Shown here piece by piece: positions 34,976-43,775 of a stretch of 64,000 nt of DNA (the first letter of the stretch is position 1; each line of letters starts with the position of its first letter). This DNA comes from Mesorhizobium sophorae (GTDB lineage: Bacteria; Pseudomonadota; Alphaproteobacteria; Rhizobiales; Rhizobiaceae). Made by a program: the position numbers and the translations under genes. Below the pieces are notes generated by a model that saw only the letters and a program-made list of their open reading frames with translations, was not told the DNA's origin and did not search any database. The stretch lies in the NCBI RefSeq assembly GCF_002270415.1, contig NZ_NNRI01000001.1, positions 372,001 to 436,000 of the forward strand, read 5' to 3'.

Positions 34976-36022
34976 GTGACCAAATGGAAAGAAGGACTTT
35001 CAGGAATAGCTTTGGCCACCGCCATCATGGGGGCCATCACCACCACGGCGCTCGCCGATTCCGGCGAACTGCACATCTACAACTGGACCGACTACACATC
35101 GGACGAAATGATCAAGAAGTTCGAGACGGAGACCGGGATCAAGGTCACCATCGACACCTACGATTCGAACGAGACCGCGCTCGCCAAGTTGAGCTCGGGC
35201 GCCGCCGGCTACGACGTGATGATCATCAGCAACGACTTCGTGCCGATCTTCGTCAAGCAGAAGCTGTTCCAGGAAGTCGATGCGGGGGCGATGCCGAACT
35301 TCAAGAACGTCGATCCGAAATGGCAGCATCGGTCCTGGGATCCGGATGCGAAATACACCGTGCCATGGGTGTGGGGGACCACGTCCTATTCGGTGGACAC
35401 CGCCGTCTACAAAGGGCCGACCGACAGCCTGAAGCCGCTCTTCGATCCGCCGGCGGAACTCAAGGGCAAGGTCGGCATGTTCGGGTCGCCGACCGAGGTG
35501 ATGTCGCTGGCATTGGTCTATCTCGGCAAGGATCAGTGCAACAGCAATCCGGCGGACCTGAAGGAACTCGATGCCTTGCTCGAGGCGCAAAAGCCCTTCG
35601 TCAAGGTTTACAATTCCGATGGCATCGTCGAGCGCCAGGTCGCCGGCGAGACGGTCATGCACGAGCAGTGGTCGGGCAAGGCGCTGGCGACACGCCAGCA
35701 GAAGTCGACGGTCAAATATGTCTATCCCAAGGAAGGTGTTGTCGGCTGGATGGACAATGTCGCCGTTCCCTCGACCGCGCCCAATGTCGACAACGCCAAG
35801 AAGTTCCTCAACTTCCTGATGGATCCCGAAAACATCGCGCTGCAGCAGAAATACACCGGCTACCAGAGCGCGATCGCTGGTTCCAACAAATACCTGGCGG
35901 CGGATATTGGCGGCTCGCCGGAGTTCAACCCGCCGGCCGATCTGAAAATCTCGTTTGCGCCGTCATGCGACGAGAAGGCGATCCGCGCCTACGATCGTAT
36001 CTGGACCAATCTGCGCCAATAG
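34976..36022 (+). CDS. Polyamine/opine-type periplasmic binding protein (PotD-like)
   Basis: A 348-residue solute-binding protein starting at a GTG (34976) with GAGGAG upstream. The signal peptide covers about residues 1-27 (cleavage TALAD), followed by the PotD-like start GELHIYNWTDYTSDEMIKKF. Pocket residues differ enough that the ligand cannot be named; polyamines, opines or related cations are possible. A strong terminator follows. Confidence 0.9.
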   Translation: MTKWKEGLSGIALATAIMGAITTTALADSGELHIYNWTDYTSDEMIKKFETETGIKVTIDTYDSNETALAKLSSGAAGYDVMIISNDFVPIFVKQKLFQEVDAGAMPNFKNVDPKWQHRSWDPDAKYTVPWVWGTTSYSVDTAVYKGPTDSLKPLFDPPAELKGKVGMFGSPTEVMSLALVYLGKDQCNSNPADLKELDALLEAQKPFVKVYNSDGIVERQVAGETVMHEQWSGKALATRQQKSTVKYVYPKEGVVGWMDNVAVPSTAPNVDNAKKFLNFLMDPENIALQQKYTGYQSAIAGSNKYLAADIGGSPEFNPPADLKISFAPSCDEKAIRAYDRIWTNLRQ

Positions 36023-36033
36023 GCTCATGACGC

Positions 36034-36065
36034 AAAACGCCGCCCGTTCGTACGGGCGGCGTTTT
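36034..36065 (+). terminator. Rho-independent terminator after the polyamine-type importer
   Basis: A perfect 14-bp inverted repeat AAAACGCCGCCCGT and ACGGGCGGCGTTTT around a 4-base loop. The A and T tracts at the ends make it work in both directions, serving the importer operon and the converging GntR gene. Confidence 0.9.
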
Positions 36066-36099
36066 CTACCTTCTGTCCGAGGACCTCGAAAATGAAGCG

Positions 36100-36801
36100 C
36101 TACGCCCGCACAATTTTCTCGCGCGCCGGCAGGTCATCGGCTTCGGCCGCCAGCAGGATGTCGGTGGTCACCGCCAGATGCGCCGCCAGCAATTCGGCTG
36201 CCTTCTCGGCATTGCGGTCGAGCACGGCATTGGCGAGGTCCTGATGTTCCTTGCTGATGTTGCGGGCATTGGGTGCCAGCGAGACCGAACGGCGGCGGTA
36301 GCGCTCGCTCTGGTCGTAAAGCTGGTCACGCAGGCGCAGCAGCCAGCGGCTGTCGCAGCCGCCAACCAGCGCCTTGTGGAAGGCCGCATGCGCGGTCGCC
36401 CATTCGTCGCTCGAATGCACCGGATGGTCCGGTGTGTGCTCTGGCGTTCGCGACAGCCGGTGCAGGGCCGCGACCAGCTGCGATTCCCAGGCGACGTCGC
36501 CCACCTCGATGGCGCGGCGGATGCACAGCGTCTCGATCTGGATGCGCGTCTTGGTGAGGTCGACCAGATCCTCGGCCGAGATCGGCGCGGCGCGGAAGCC
36601 GCGTTGCGGTTCGGCCACGACAAGGCCCTCGGACGTCAGCCGCGACAGCGCCTCGCGGATGGCGCCGAGGCTGACGGACAGCCTATCGCACAGTTCCTGC
36701 ACCTTGAGCCGGCTGCCCGGTGCGATGCGGCACGACAAAAGGTCGGCGCGCAAATCCTCATACGCGCCTTGGGTGAGATTGATCGAGCCTTCCCTAGCCA
36801 T
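36100..36801 (-). CDS. GntR-family regulator, FadR/FCD subfamily
   Basis: About 233 residues with an N-terminal winged helix-turn-helix (KVQELCDRLSVSLGAIREAL near residues 33-52) and an all-helical FCD domain whose metal-site-type histidines appear in AHAAFHKALVGG and EHQDLANAVLD. I use the ATG at 36801; another in-frame ATG at 36843 adds 14 residues, and neither has a strong ribosome site. It is flanked by two catabolic operons that share a matching operator-like sequence, so it probably represses both. Confidence 0.85.
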   Translation of the reverse strand: MAREGSINLTQGAYEDLRADLLSCRIAPGSRLKVQELCDRLSVSLGAIREALSRLTSEGLVVAEPQRGFRAAPISAEDLVDLTKTRIQIETLCIRRAIEVGDVAWESQLVAALHRLSRTPEHTPDHPVHSSDEWATAHAAFHKALVGGCDSRWLLRLRDQLYDQSERYRRRSVSLAPNARNISKEHQDLANAVLDRNAEKAAELLAAHLAVTTDILLAAEADDLPAREKIVRA

Positions 36802-36946
36802 TGGTTCGCCCGCGGCCGAATCTGTCCATCGAATGCCTCTCATACATTATCGCAGGGAGGAATCAGAATGCAAAATAATATATTCTATGTTGACAGATAT
36901 ATAATTTCTGAACAAAGTCCAGCCTTCACAAGCGAGGATGTGGCCA
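36802..36946. promoter_or_regulatory. Divergent region between the GntR gene and the FAH gene
   Basis: An AT-rich block in otherwise GC-rich DNA. It contains the second operator copy (36877-36905), and a GGGAGG-preceded 32-codon frame (36868-36966) whose end overlaps the FAH gene start. Confidence 0.6.
36877..36905 (+). promoter_or_regulatory. Putative GntR operator with TATAAT, copy 2
   Basis: AATATATT, CTATG, TTGACA, GATATA, with TATAAT at 36900-36905. It matches the block at 32153-32179 at 22 of the first 25 positions and keeps the TGTTGACA core. It lies about 40 bases before the FAH start. Confidence 0.6.
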
Positions 36947-37831
36947 GTGCGATTTGCAGTCTATAAATCGCCGCGGGGACCCGGACTGGCAATCGCATTG
37001 CCGGCAGGTGAGTTCCGCGGCATCGACGAAAGCGATGCGATGTTTCCCGGACGACTGGAGGAACTCATCGCCGAGGGCACGCAAGCGCTGCAGGCGGCAG
37101 GCGAGCGGCTGGCCAGCGGACGGCGGATCGATCCTCAAGCGGTCGAGTGGCTGCCGCCGCTATCGGCACCGGGCAAGATCATCTGCGTCGGCCTCAACTA
37201 TGTCGACCATTCCATCGAGAGCGGCTTCGTGCCGCCGAATTATCCGACCTTGTTCGCCCGCTTCTCGACCAGCCTGATCGGGCATGGCGCAGCCATCCGC
37301 CGTCCGGAGGCATCGATCCAGCTCGATTACGAGGGCGAGATGGTGGCGATCATCGGCAAGGCCGGCCGCCACATTGCCCCTGGCAAGGCACTGAGCCATG
37401 TCGCCGGCTACTCCATCTTCAACGATGCCTCGATCCGCGACTTCCAGACCAAGTCGCCGCAGTGGACCGTCGGCAAGAATTTCGACGGCACCGGATCCTT
37501 CGGGCCGATCTTCGTGACATCAGACGAATTGCCGCCGGGCGGCAAGGGGCTGCGCATTCAGACGCGCCTCAACGGCCAGGTCGTCCAGAACGCCTCGACC
37601 AGCGACATGATCTTCGATGTCGCCTCGCTAATCTCGATCATCAGCGAAGCGATCACGCTCGAGCCGGGCGATATCCTCGTCACCGGCACGCCGTCCGGCG
37701 TCGGCATGGCGCGCAAGCCGCAGCTGTTCATGAAACATGGCGACGTCTGCGAAGTGGAATTGGAAGACGTCGGCATCCTGTCCAATGTCGTTGCCGACGA
37801 CGTCATTACTGCGCAAGCCGTCAACCAATAA
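36947..37831 (+). CDS. Fumarylacetoacetate hydrolase (FAH) family protein
   Basis: A 294-residue member of the FAH superfamily, which includes hydrolases, decarboxylases and sugar-acid dehydratases that use a divalent metal. The core motifs are present: CVGLNYVDH near residue 80, the metal-binding LDYEGEMVAIIGK near residue 127, and later VTGTPSGVGMARKP. I favour the GTG at 36947 with GAGG 9 bases upstream; the ATG at 36938 directly abuts that site. It begins an operon with an amidohydrolase and a V4R protein. The exact reaction is not deducible. Confidence 0.85.
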   Translation: MRFAVYKSPRGPGLAIALPAGEFRGIDESDAMFPGRLEELIAEGTQALQAAGERLASGRRIDPQAVEWLPPLSAPGKIICVGLNYVDHSIESGFVPPNYPTLFARFSTSLIGHGAAIRRPEASIQLDYEGEMVAIIGKAGRHIAPGKALSHVAGYSIFNDASIRDFQTKSPQWTVGKNFDGTGSFGPIFVTSDELPPGGKGLRIQTRLNGQVVQNASTSDMIFDVASLISIISEAITLEPGDILVTGTPSGVGMARKPQLFMKHGDVCEVELEDVGILSNVVADDVITAQAVNQ

Positions 37832-37858
37832 CCCCGCCAACTCCGAAAGGACGATGTC

Positions 37859-39133
37859 ATGACAAGAGTGATGTTTCGAAATGCCATGATTTGGGATGGC
37901 ACCGGCGCCGATGCCTTTCCAGCCGATCTGCTGGTCGAGAATGGCCGCATCGTCACCATTGCGCGCACGCCCGGCCAATTGTCCGGTGACGGCGCGACGA
38001 CGATCGAATGCCGCGGCATGACGCTGATGCCGGGCCTTGTCGAAGGCCACGCCCACATCTCCTTCGGCGGCGCGATCAAGGATTCCGACCTTGGCCTGAT
38101 TCCGCCCGAGGAGCATCTTCTGCTGACCATGCGCAATGCCAAGACATTGCTCGACCATGGCTTCACCAGCGCCTACAGCGCCGCGACCTCGAAGCTCAGG
38201 CTGGACATCGTCATCCGCAACGAAATCAATGCCGGCCGCTTGCCGGGACCGCGCATGCGCGCCGGCAGTCCGGAAATCACGGTGACCGGCGGCCTCGGCG
38301 ACGAGCGCCAGCAACATATGTATCACGAGAGCTTCGGCATGATCGCCGACGGCGTCGAGGAGATCACCAAGGCGGTGCGCCTGTGCTGCCGCGAAGGCGC
38401 CGACAACATCAAGATCAACATTTCCGGCGACGATCTGAGCCCCGCGGCGCATGGCGGCCTGACCGTGATGAGCGAGGCCGAAGTGATGACGGCGGTGTCC
38501 GTTGCCCGCGACTTCGGCAAGAAGATCAACTGCCATGCCCGCGCAGCCGGCTCTGTGAAGCGCGCGGTAAAGTGCGGCGTCGACGTCATCTACCACTGCG
38601 AATCCGCCGACGAGGAAGCGCTCGATGCGCTGGAATCGGCCAAGGACCGCATCTTCGTCGGCCCGGCCATCGGCATCATCTACGGCACGCTCTACGAGGG
38701 CGAGCCCTTCGGCTTTACCCACGAGATGGCGGTCAAGTTCGGCATGCAGCGCATCCTCGACGACAGCCGCAAGGTCTACACCGAATTGCGGAAGCGCGGC
38801 GTGCGCGCACTGATCGGGGGCGACTATGGTTTCGCGCAGACGCCGCAAGGCACCAACGCGCGCGACCTCAAGCATTTCGTCGACCTGCTCGGCTATTCGC
38901 CGAGCGAGGCGCTGCAATGCGGCACGCGCCTCGGCGGCCAGGTGATGGGCCTCGGCGACGAGCTCGGCATGGTCAAGGAAGGCTTCATCGCCGACCTGCT
39001 GCTGGTCAATGGCGACCCGCTGAAGGACCTCGACATGATGGTGCATGAGAAGAACCTCGTCGTCATCATGAAGGACGGCGAGCTCTACAAGGACCAGTCG
39101 GTCTCGGTCGCCGCGCAACGCCAAGCAGCCTAG
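37859..39133 (+). CDS. Amidohydrolase-superfamily enzyme (imidazolonepropionase-like)
   Basis: A 424-residue metal-dependent hydrolase. The first metal site is H64 and H66 in EGHAHISFGG; later metal ligands are likely in NCHARAAGSVKRA and YHCESADEEA. These enzymes cleave cyclic or linear amide bonds, including prolidase-like and imidazolonepropionase-like activities. It lies 27 bases after the FAH gene. Import by a polyamine-type system, amide hydrolysis here and further breakdown by the FAH protein would form a consistent pathway, by inference. Confidence 0.87.
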   Translation: MTRVMFRNAMIWDGTGADAFPADLLVENGRIVTIARTPGQLSGDGATTIECRGMTLMPGLVEGHAHISFGGAIKDSDLGLIPPEEHLLLTMRNAKTLLDHGFTSAYSAATSKLRLDIVIRNEINAGRLPGPRMRAGSPEITVTGGLGDERQQHMYHESFGMIADGVEEITKAVRLCCREGADNIKINISGDDLSPAAHGGLTVMSEAEVMTAVSVARDFGKKINCHARAAGSVKRAVKCGVDVIYHCESADEEALDALESAKDRIFVGPAIGIIYGTLYEGEPFGFTHEMAVKFGMQRILDDSRKVYTELRKRGVRALIGGDYGFAQTPQGTNARDLKHFVDLLGYSPSEALQCGTRLGGQVMGLGDELGMVKEGFIADLLLVNGDPLKDLDMMVHEKNLVVIMKDGELYKDQSVSVAAQRQAA

Positions 39134-39138
39134 GCATC

Positions 39139-39663
39139 ATGCGGCCCGCGGTTCCGATCGATGTCGACGAGACGAGCGGCATCTGGCGGACCGACGGGCT
39201 GCCGATGGTCTACCTGCCCAGGCACTTCCTGGTGAACAATCATCTCGCTGTCGAGGCAGCTCTCGGCCGCGATGCCTATCGCGCCATCCTGCGCACAGCG
39301 ACGGCAAAGTCCGCCATCGAATGGTGCGAGGCGCAGGTGCAGGGCAAGGGCCTCGATCCCGAGGCGACGTTCCGCCATTATTTCCAGCGCCTGTCGCAGC
39401 GCGGCTGGGGCCAGTTCTCGATCGACACGCTGGATGTGGGCGGGCGCTTCGGCAGCATCAGCCTGAGGAATTCGATCTTCGCGCTGGAGGCCGGGCAGGG
39501 GCCAGGCCAGCGCGTCTGCTACATGTTCGAGGGTTTTGTCACCGGCGCCTTCTCGTTCCTGCTCGGTCTTGCGGCACCGACGCAAGTCGAATGCGAGGAG
39601 ACATACTGCGCCTGTGATGGCCGGCACGACCATTGCCGGTTCGACTTCGCGGAAAGGCCATAG
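39139..39663 (+). CDS. V4R (4-vinyl reductase) domain small-molecule-binding protein
   Basis: A 174-residue protein that resembles a stand-alone V4R domain. Four cysteines near the C-terminus (C152, C157, C159, C166) with the pattern CEETYCACDGRHDHCRF match the metal-binding corner of V4R domains. Such domains bind hydrocarbons, tetrapyrroles or other small ligands and often regulate. No DNA-binding or catalytic domain is attached. It starts 5 bases after the amidohydrolase stop, so it belongs to that operon. I do not know its role. Confidence 0.7.
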   Translation: MRPAVPIDVDETSGIWRTDGLPMVYLPRHFLVNNHLAVEAALGRDAYRAILRTATAKSAIEWCEAQVQGKGLDPEATFRHYFQRLSQRGWGQFSIDTLDVGGRFGSISLRNSIFALEAGQGPGQRVCYMFEGFVTGAFSFLLGLAAPTQVECEETYCACDGRHDHCRFDFAERP

Positions 39664-39713
39664 GCCATCCGGTGCAGCCGTCCTGCCTGAGGCGCGCTAC
39701 GGCCGGATGAGGG

Positions 39714-40049
39714 TCAGGGACCGTGGGGGCCGCATAGGTCGAGCGTCCATTGGATGGTTCCGCAATAGTCGCCGGCGTAGCCGTCGTAACTGCCGTAGCC
39801 ATTGTAGTAGCCGTCTATCCAGCCACCATCGCCGGCCCAATCGTCGCCGGTCCAACCGCTGCTGACCCAACCGCCGTGGTGCCCATGTCCACCGCGCACA
39901 GCGTGTCGATGCGCGCCACCGTGATGGGCAGCAGTGTGGTGGACACTATGGTGCCTGACGACCGCGGCATTGGCGACGGTGATCAACGGGATCGCGCTCG
40001 TGGCCAACGCCAGCACGATGGAACTGATGAAGACGATCTGCCTTTTCAT
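39714..40049 (-). CDS. Small secreted His/Gly/Tyr-rich protein
   Basis: A 111-residue protein with a clear signal peptide (residues 1 to about 28, VLALATSAIPLITVANA) and a mature part rich in His, Gly, Tyr and Trp. It holds about 12 histidines, most in a block right after the signal (HHSVHHTAAHHGG), and two cysteines near the end. AGGAGG stands 8 bases before the ATG, so it is a real gene. Function unknown; metal binding at the cell surface is possible. Confidence 0.75.
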   Translation of the reverse strand: MKRQIVFISSIVLALATSAIPLITVANAAVVRHHSVHHTAAHHGGAHRHAVRGGHGHHGGWVSSGWTGDDWAGDGGWIDGYYNGYGSYDGYAGDYCGTIQWTLDLCGPHGP

Positions 40050-40375
40050 GAGGATGCCTCCTGTTCATGCGAGACATACATGGGAAGGAAAACGGCCTCT
40101 CACTCGACACGTTCCTTCACGAAATCGGGACGGCATTCGCTGAAACGCAAATGAGCCGGAAAACTCCACGCAACAGCCGTTTGCCGATGTCCTCGCAAGG
40201 ATAGCCGCGGTCAAGATTTGTTGACTTCCATCAAGGCCAAATTGACTACCGCTTGCCTTTTTGTCGGACCATAAGACAGGCCATGCGGTCAGGTCTCGGC
40301 TGGCTGGCGCATACAGGCAATCTTGCCTTTGAACGCGGATGCGCCAGCTTGAGCTGGAGCATCCAAGCCGCCTGC
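40050..40375. promoter_or_regulatory. Divergent region between the His-rich protein and MFS genes
   Basis: No further gene is evident in these 326 bases. An FNR/FixK-like box TTGACTTCCATCAA is at 40221-40234. Alternative MFS starts (for example ATG at 40283) fall inside this stretch. Confidence 0.5.
40221..40234 (+). promoter_or_regulatory. Candidate FNR/FixK-type box
   Basis: TTGAC-TTCC-ATCAA differs by one base from the TTGAT-N4-ATCAA consensus for FNR/FixK/FnrN binding. If real, it would link the MFS gene or the His-rich protein to low oxygen. One mismatch makes a chance match possible. Confidence 0.35.
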
Positions 40376-41827
40376 ATGACGGAATTGGTCACAGCATTGG
40401 AACAGCCTCAATTTGCCACCGAGCGCGACCCGAGGCTGAGGCTGATCATTCCGATCATCGTCGCCATCGCCTTTCTGATGGAGCAGCTCGATTCCACCAT
40501 CATCACCACCGCAATCCCGGCCATCGCACGCAGCCTCGACACGACGCCGGTCAGGCTGAACCTGGCGATCACAACCTATATCCTGACCTTGGCCGTGTTC
40601 ATCCCCGTCAGCGGCTGGTTCGCGGACAGGTTCGGCGCACGAAGAGTATTCGCGCTGGCGCTTTTCACCTTCACCCTTGGTTCGGCGCTGTGCGGCATCG
40701 CCAGCAGTTTCGGCATGCTGCTGGCGATGCGTGCCCTGCAGGGGCTGGGCGGCGCCATGATGACGCCCGTCGGGCGGCTGATCCTGCTGCGCAGCTTTCC
40801 GCGCAGCGGCTTGATCACCGCCATGACCTACATGACCTTGCCCGCCATCATGGGACCTGTCATCGGGCCGCTGCTCGGCGGCCTGTTGACCACCTATGCC
40901 TCGTGGCGCTGGATATTCTATGTCAACGTGCCGTTCGGCTGCCTCGGCATTGCGGCTGCGCTGCGCTTCGTCGACGATTTCCATGAGGAAGCGGTGCAAC
41001 GTTTCGACTTCGCCGGATTCCTGATGGTGGGATGCGGCGTCGCATTGCTGCAATTCGGGCTCGAAAGCATCGGCCGGCCGATCATCCCTGTCTCGGCGAC
41101 AGTGCTGGTGCTGGCAGCTGCAGTCCTGCTGCTGCTCGCCTTCGGGCGCTATGCGCGTCGGGTCGTCGCGCCGGCGGTCGACCTGACGCTGTTTCGATTT
41201 CGCTCGTTCTGGGTCGGTACGCTCGCCGGTGGCCTGTGCCGCGTCGGCCTCAACGGCGTGCCGTTCCTGTTGCCGCTGATGCTGCAGGTCGGCTTTGGCA
41301 TGAGCCCGGTTACCTCCGGCTCGCTGACGTTCGTCAGCAGCTTCGGCGCCTTGCTCATTCGGCCGCTGCTGTCGCCGCTGTTGCGGCGCTTCGGTTTCAA
41401 TGTCGTGCTGATCGGCAGCGCGCTTGTCGGCTCCGCCGCTGTGGCGGGCTTCGCCCTGATCGGCGCCGACACGCCACACTGGATGATCGGCCTCTACGTC
41501 TTCGTGTTCGGCATCATCCGGTCGGCGCAGTTCATGACCTCCAACACGCTGTCCTATGCCGACCTGCCGGCGGACAAGTTAAGCCGCGCCACCAGCCTCG
41601 GCGGCGTCCTGCAGCAGCTCAGCGTTTCGCTCGGCGTTTCAATCGCCGCCATGGTGCTGGGTCTGGTTGCCGGGGAAACCCACATCGTCACACCGGAGCG
41701 CTTTCATCAGGTGTTCCTGCTGACCGCGATCATCCCGCTGCTGTCCATTCCCGGCTTCCTGTATCTGCGCGCCGAGGACGGCGTGCAGGTCAGCGGCCAC
41801 GTCCGGAAGGACAATTCTCGCAAATAG
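40376..41827 (+). CDS. MFS multidrug transporter, DHA2 (EmrB/QacA) type
   Basis: About 483 residues with many membrane helices. The family motifs are visible: LDSTIITTAIPAIARSL in the first helix, GWFADRFGARRVF (motif A) near residue 80, and the antiporter motif C-like GPVIGPLLGGLL near residue 158. It probably exports drugs or other small molecules by proton antiport. The start is uncertain; I use ATG 40376 (TELVTALEQ), but ATG 40283 in the same frame is possible. No membrane-fusion partner gene is adjacent. Confidence 0.88.
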   Translation: MTELVTALEQPQFATERDPRLRLIIPIIVAIAFLMEQLDSTIITTAIPAIARSLDTTPVRLNLAITTYILTLAVFIPVSGWFADRFGARRVFALALFTFTLGSALCGIASSFGMLLAMRALQGLGGAMMTPVGRLILLRSFPRSGLITAMTYMTLPAIMGPVIGPLLGGLLTTYASWRWIFYVNVPFGCLGIAAALRFVDDFHEEAVQRFDFAGFLMVGCGVALLQFGLESIGRPIIPVSATVLVLAAAVLLLLAFGRYARRVVAPAVDLTLFRFRSFWVGTLAGGLCRVGLNGVPFLLPLMLQVGFGMSPVTSGSLTFVSSFGALLIRPLLSPLLRRFGFNVVLIGSALVGSAAVAGFALIGADTPHWMIGLYVFVFGIIRSAQFMTSNTLSYADLPADKLSRATSLGGVLQQLSVSLGVSIAAMVLGLVAGETHIVTPERFHQVFLLTAIIPLLSIPGFLYLRAEDGVQVSGHVRKDNSRK

Positions 41828-41915
41828 GGCGACGAAAGTTATGACGTAGCATCAGGTGCGTATACGGGCATACTTGCATCCACACAGGGAACCATCGGTT
41901 AGGGTGCCCTGAGCT

Positions 41916-42368
41916 TCAGCTCTCCGCCGGCTTGCGTTCGACGATGTAGATGTGGTCGGCCGCCAGCACCACTTCGCCGCGCTGGTTGATCACTTCGCAG
42001 CGCTCGATGACCCGTCCCGAAGCCGGCCGCTTGGGATCGTCTTCCTTGGCCGCGATGGTGGTGCGCGTCCGGATCGTGTCGCCGATGAACACCGGCTTGA
42101 TGAAGCGCAGCCGGTCGTAGCCATAGGAAAAGGCAACGGGATTGACGACAGTCGCCGTCAGCCCGATGCCGATCGAGAACACCAGCGTGCCATGTGCGAT
42201 GCGCTGGCCGAACGGCGTCGTCTTCATGAACTCGGCGTCCATGTGATGCGGGAAGAAATCGCCGGTGTGGCCGGCATGGACGACAAAGTCGGTTTCGGTG
42301 ATGGTGCGGCCGCTGGTGAGGCGCGACGCACCGATCTCGTAGTCCTCGAAGTACTGGATCTGTTCCAT
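41916..42368 (-). CDS. MaoC-like hydratase/dehydratase (paralogue 1)
   Basis: A 150-residue hot-dog fold protein. The MaoC catalytic-type Asp and His are kept in [14 protein letters not shown] near residues 33-46, and [13 protein letters not shown] follows. MaoC proteins hydrate enoyl-CoA or related thioesters. ATG at 42368 overlaps the Gfo/Idh stop (ATGA). It shares [18 protein letters not shown] with the MaoC-like protein at 53445, so the two are paralogues in one locus. Last gene of a long leftward operon. Confidence 0.88.
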   Translation of the reverse strand: MEQIQYFEDYEIGASRLTSGRTITETDFVVHAGHTGDFFPHHMDAEFMKTTPFGQRIAHGTLVFSIGIGLTATVVNPVAFSYGYDRLRFIKPVFIGDTIRTRTTIAAKEDDPKRPASGRVIERCEVINQRGEVVLAADHIYIVERKPAES

Positions 42369-43444
42369 CAGGGTCTTTCCGCGATCGGTGTCGCCGGTGC
42401 CGCACTCGACTGATAGGCCGCCTCGACCAGCGCCATCGTGCTCCAGGCATCCTCGACCGGACTGATCAGCGTCGCGTCTTCGCCGGCTGCAAAACGCTGG
42501 ACGTTGGCCATGCGGCCGACGAAGGCATCGGGAAACCACTCGCCGGCCAAGGGCACCGCGACCCAGTCCGTCCCGCCTTTGGGGTAGATTTCCAGCACAT
42601 CCGGTTCACCGCGCGGATAGTCGAGGTTGAGGCCAAGCTTGAGATAGGCAGCGCCCTCGGTGCCGCAGATGCGGAACTCGCAGGCCTGGTGCCGGCGGCC
42701 GAACTTGTGGTCATGGTTGATCGACAGCGCGCAGCGCACGGTGTTGCCATAGCAGAGAATGGCGCTGGTGCGCGTCTGCGCCACCGCATGGTTGGGATGG
42801 CCGAGCGTCTTGGCGTGCACGCCTTGGGGGTCACCGAGAAATTGCCGGATCAGGTCGAGATAGTGGATCGAATGCATGGCGATCTCGACGCGTGGCGCCT
42901 TGAGCAGGAATTCCCACAGTTCCCACGGCGTCGCCAGCGCCAGCCAGGCGTCGAAGTCGACGATCTCGCCGAGCCAGCCCTTGGCGATGGCGTCCTTGAG
43001 CGCCAGCATCATCGGCGCGAAGCGCAGCTGGAAGTTCACCGCTGCCTGAAGCTTTTTGGCGCGGCAGATTTCGAGGATCGTGGTTGCTTCGGTGAGGTTG
43101 CTGCCCATTGGCTTCTGGATCAGCGCCACCGCGCCGTCAGGCAAGGATTTCAGCACATCGGCATGGCGCGACGGCGGTGTCGCGAGGTCGAAGATCGCGC
43201 CCTTGACCGCTGCAGCCTCCTCGGCGGAACGAAAGGCTGTCACACCCCATTGGGTGGCCAGTTTTTCAGCTCGAGCATGATCGGGATCGTAAAGCCCGGC
43301 GATCGGAAAGCCGGCCTTCCTGTAGGCCGGGAAATGCGCGTCGCCGACGATCGACCCGGCGCCGAAGGTGACAATCGGCCGGGGCGTCGAAGGTTTGGGC
43401 CAGGACTGGGCGAGTGAGGCAGGGTCGAAACCGCCTTCAATCAT
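42368..43444 (-). CDS. Gfo/Idh/MocA-family sugar dehydrogenase
   Basis: A 358-residue oxidoreductase. The nucleotide-binding start is [15 protein letters not shown] near residues 24-38 and the catalytic-loop EKP-like motif reads [10 protein letters not shown] near 110. The likely role is oxidation of a free sugar to its lactone with NAD(P)+, matching the lactonase-like and dehydratase genes of this locus. Its start overlaps the mutarotase stop by 8 bases and its stop overlaps the MaoC start. Confidence 0.85.
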   Translation of the reverse strand: MIEGGFDPASLAQSWPKPSTPRPIVTFGAGSIVGDAHFPAYRKAGFPIAGLYDPDHARAEKLATQWGVTAFRSAEEAAAVKGAIFDLATPPSRHADVLKSLPDGAVALIQKPMGSNLTEATTILEICRAKKLQAAVNFQLRFAPMMLALKDAIAKGWLGEIVDFDAWLALATPWELWEFLLKAPRVEIAMHSIHYLDLIRQFLGDPQGVHAKTLGHPNHAVAQTRTSAILCYGNTVRCALSINHDHKFGRRHQACEFRICGTEGAAYLKLGLNLDYPRGEPDVLEIYPKGGTDWVAVPLAGEWFPDAFVGRMANVQRFAAGEDATLISPVEDAWSTMALVEAAYQSSAAPATPIAERP

Positions 43445-43766
43445 GATGGAAGACCTCGTCCATCGCTGCCCACCATTCGCCTTCCCCGCGCGTCGCCAGC
43501 GGTTCCTGGCAAGGCATGCAGACCGCCCACCATTCCTGCGTCCTCGGGTCGGCCGCCATCTTGGCCATGTCAGCCGTGTAGTCGACGCCGTGGTATTCGA
43601 GCGTGCTGAACAGCAGGTTCTCCGGCCGCTTGAGGTAGATCGAGTAGTTCTTGATGTTGCAGGCCGAGATCATGGTCAGCACGTCCGGCCAGACGGCAGC
43701 GTGAAGGCGGACATACTCCTCGACCTTTTCCGGCTTCAGGCCCAGAACCATCCCCATCCGCTGCAT
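43437..43766 (-). CDS. L-rhamnose mutarotase-family protein (RhaM/RhaU-like)
   Basis: A 109-residue dimeric ferredoxin-like fold protein of the L-rhamnose mutarotase family, which interconverts sugar anomers. The family features are LKPEKVEEYVRLHAAVWPDV at residues 10-29 with the active-site-type His22, YSIYL near 42 and the closing [12 protein letters not shown]. It lies between a sugar-acid dehydratase and a sugar dehydrogenase, which suggests the locus handles a free 6-deoxy or similar hexose. Confidence 0.9.
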   Translation of the reverse strand: MQRMGMVLGLKPEKVEEYVRLHAAVWPDVLTMISACNIKNYSIYLKRPENLLFSTLEYHGVDYTADMAKMAADPRTQEWWAVCMPCQEPLATRGEGEWWAAMDEVFHHD

Positions 43767-43775
43767 ATCAGTCTC

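Noticed and set aside
37628..39124. A 498-codon leftward frame over the amidohydrolase gene
   Set aside because: Shadow frame; the rightward amidohydrolase has the HxH metal site and proper spacing to its neighbours.
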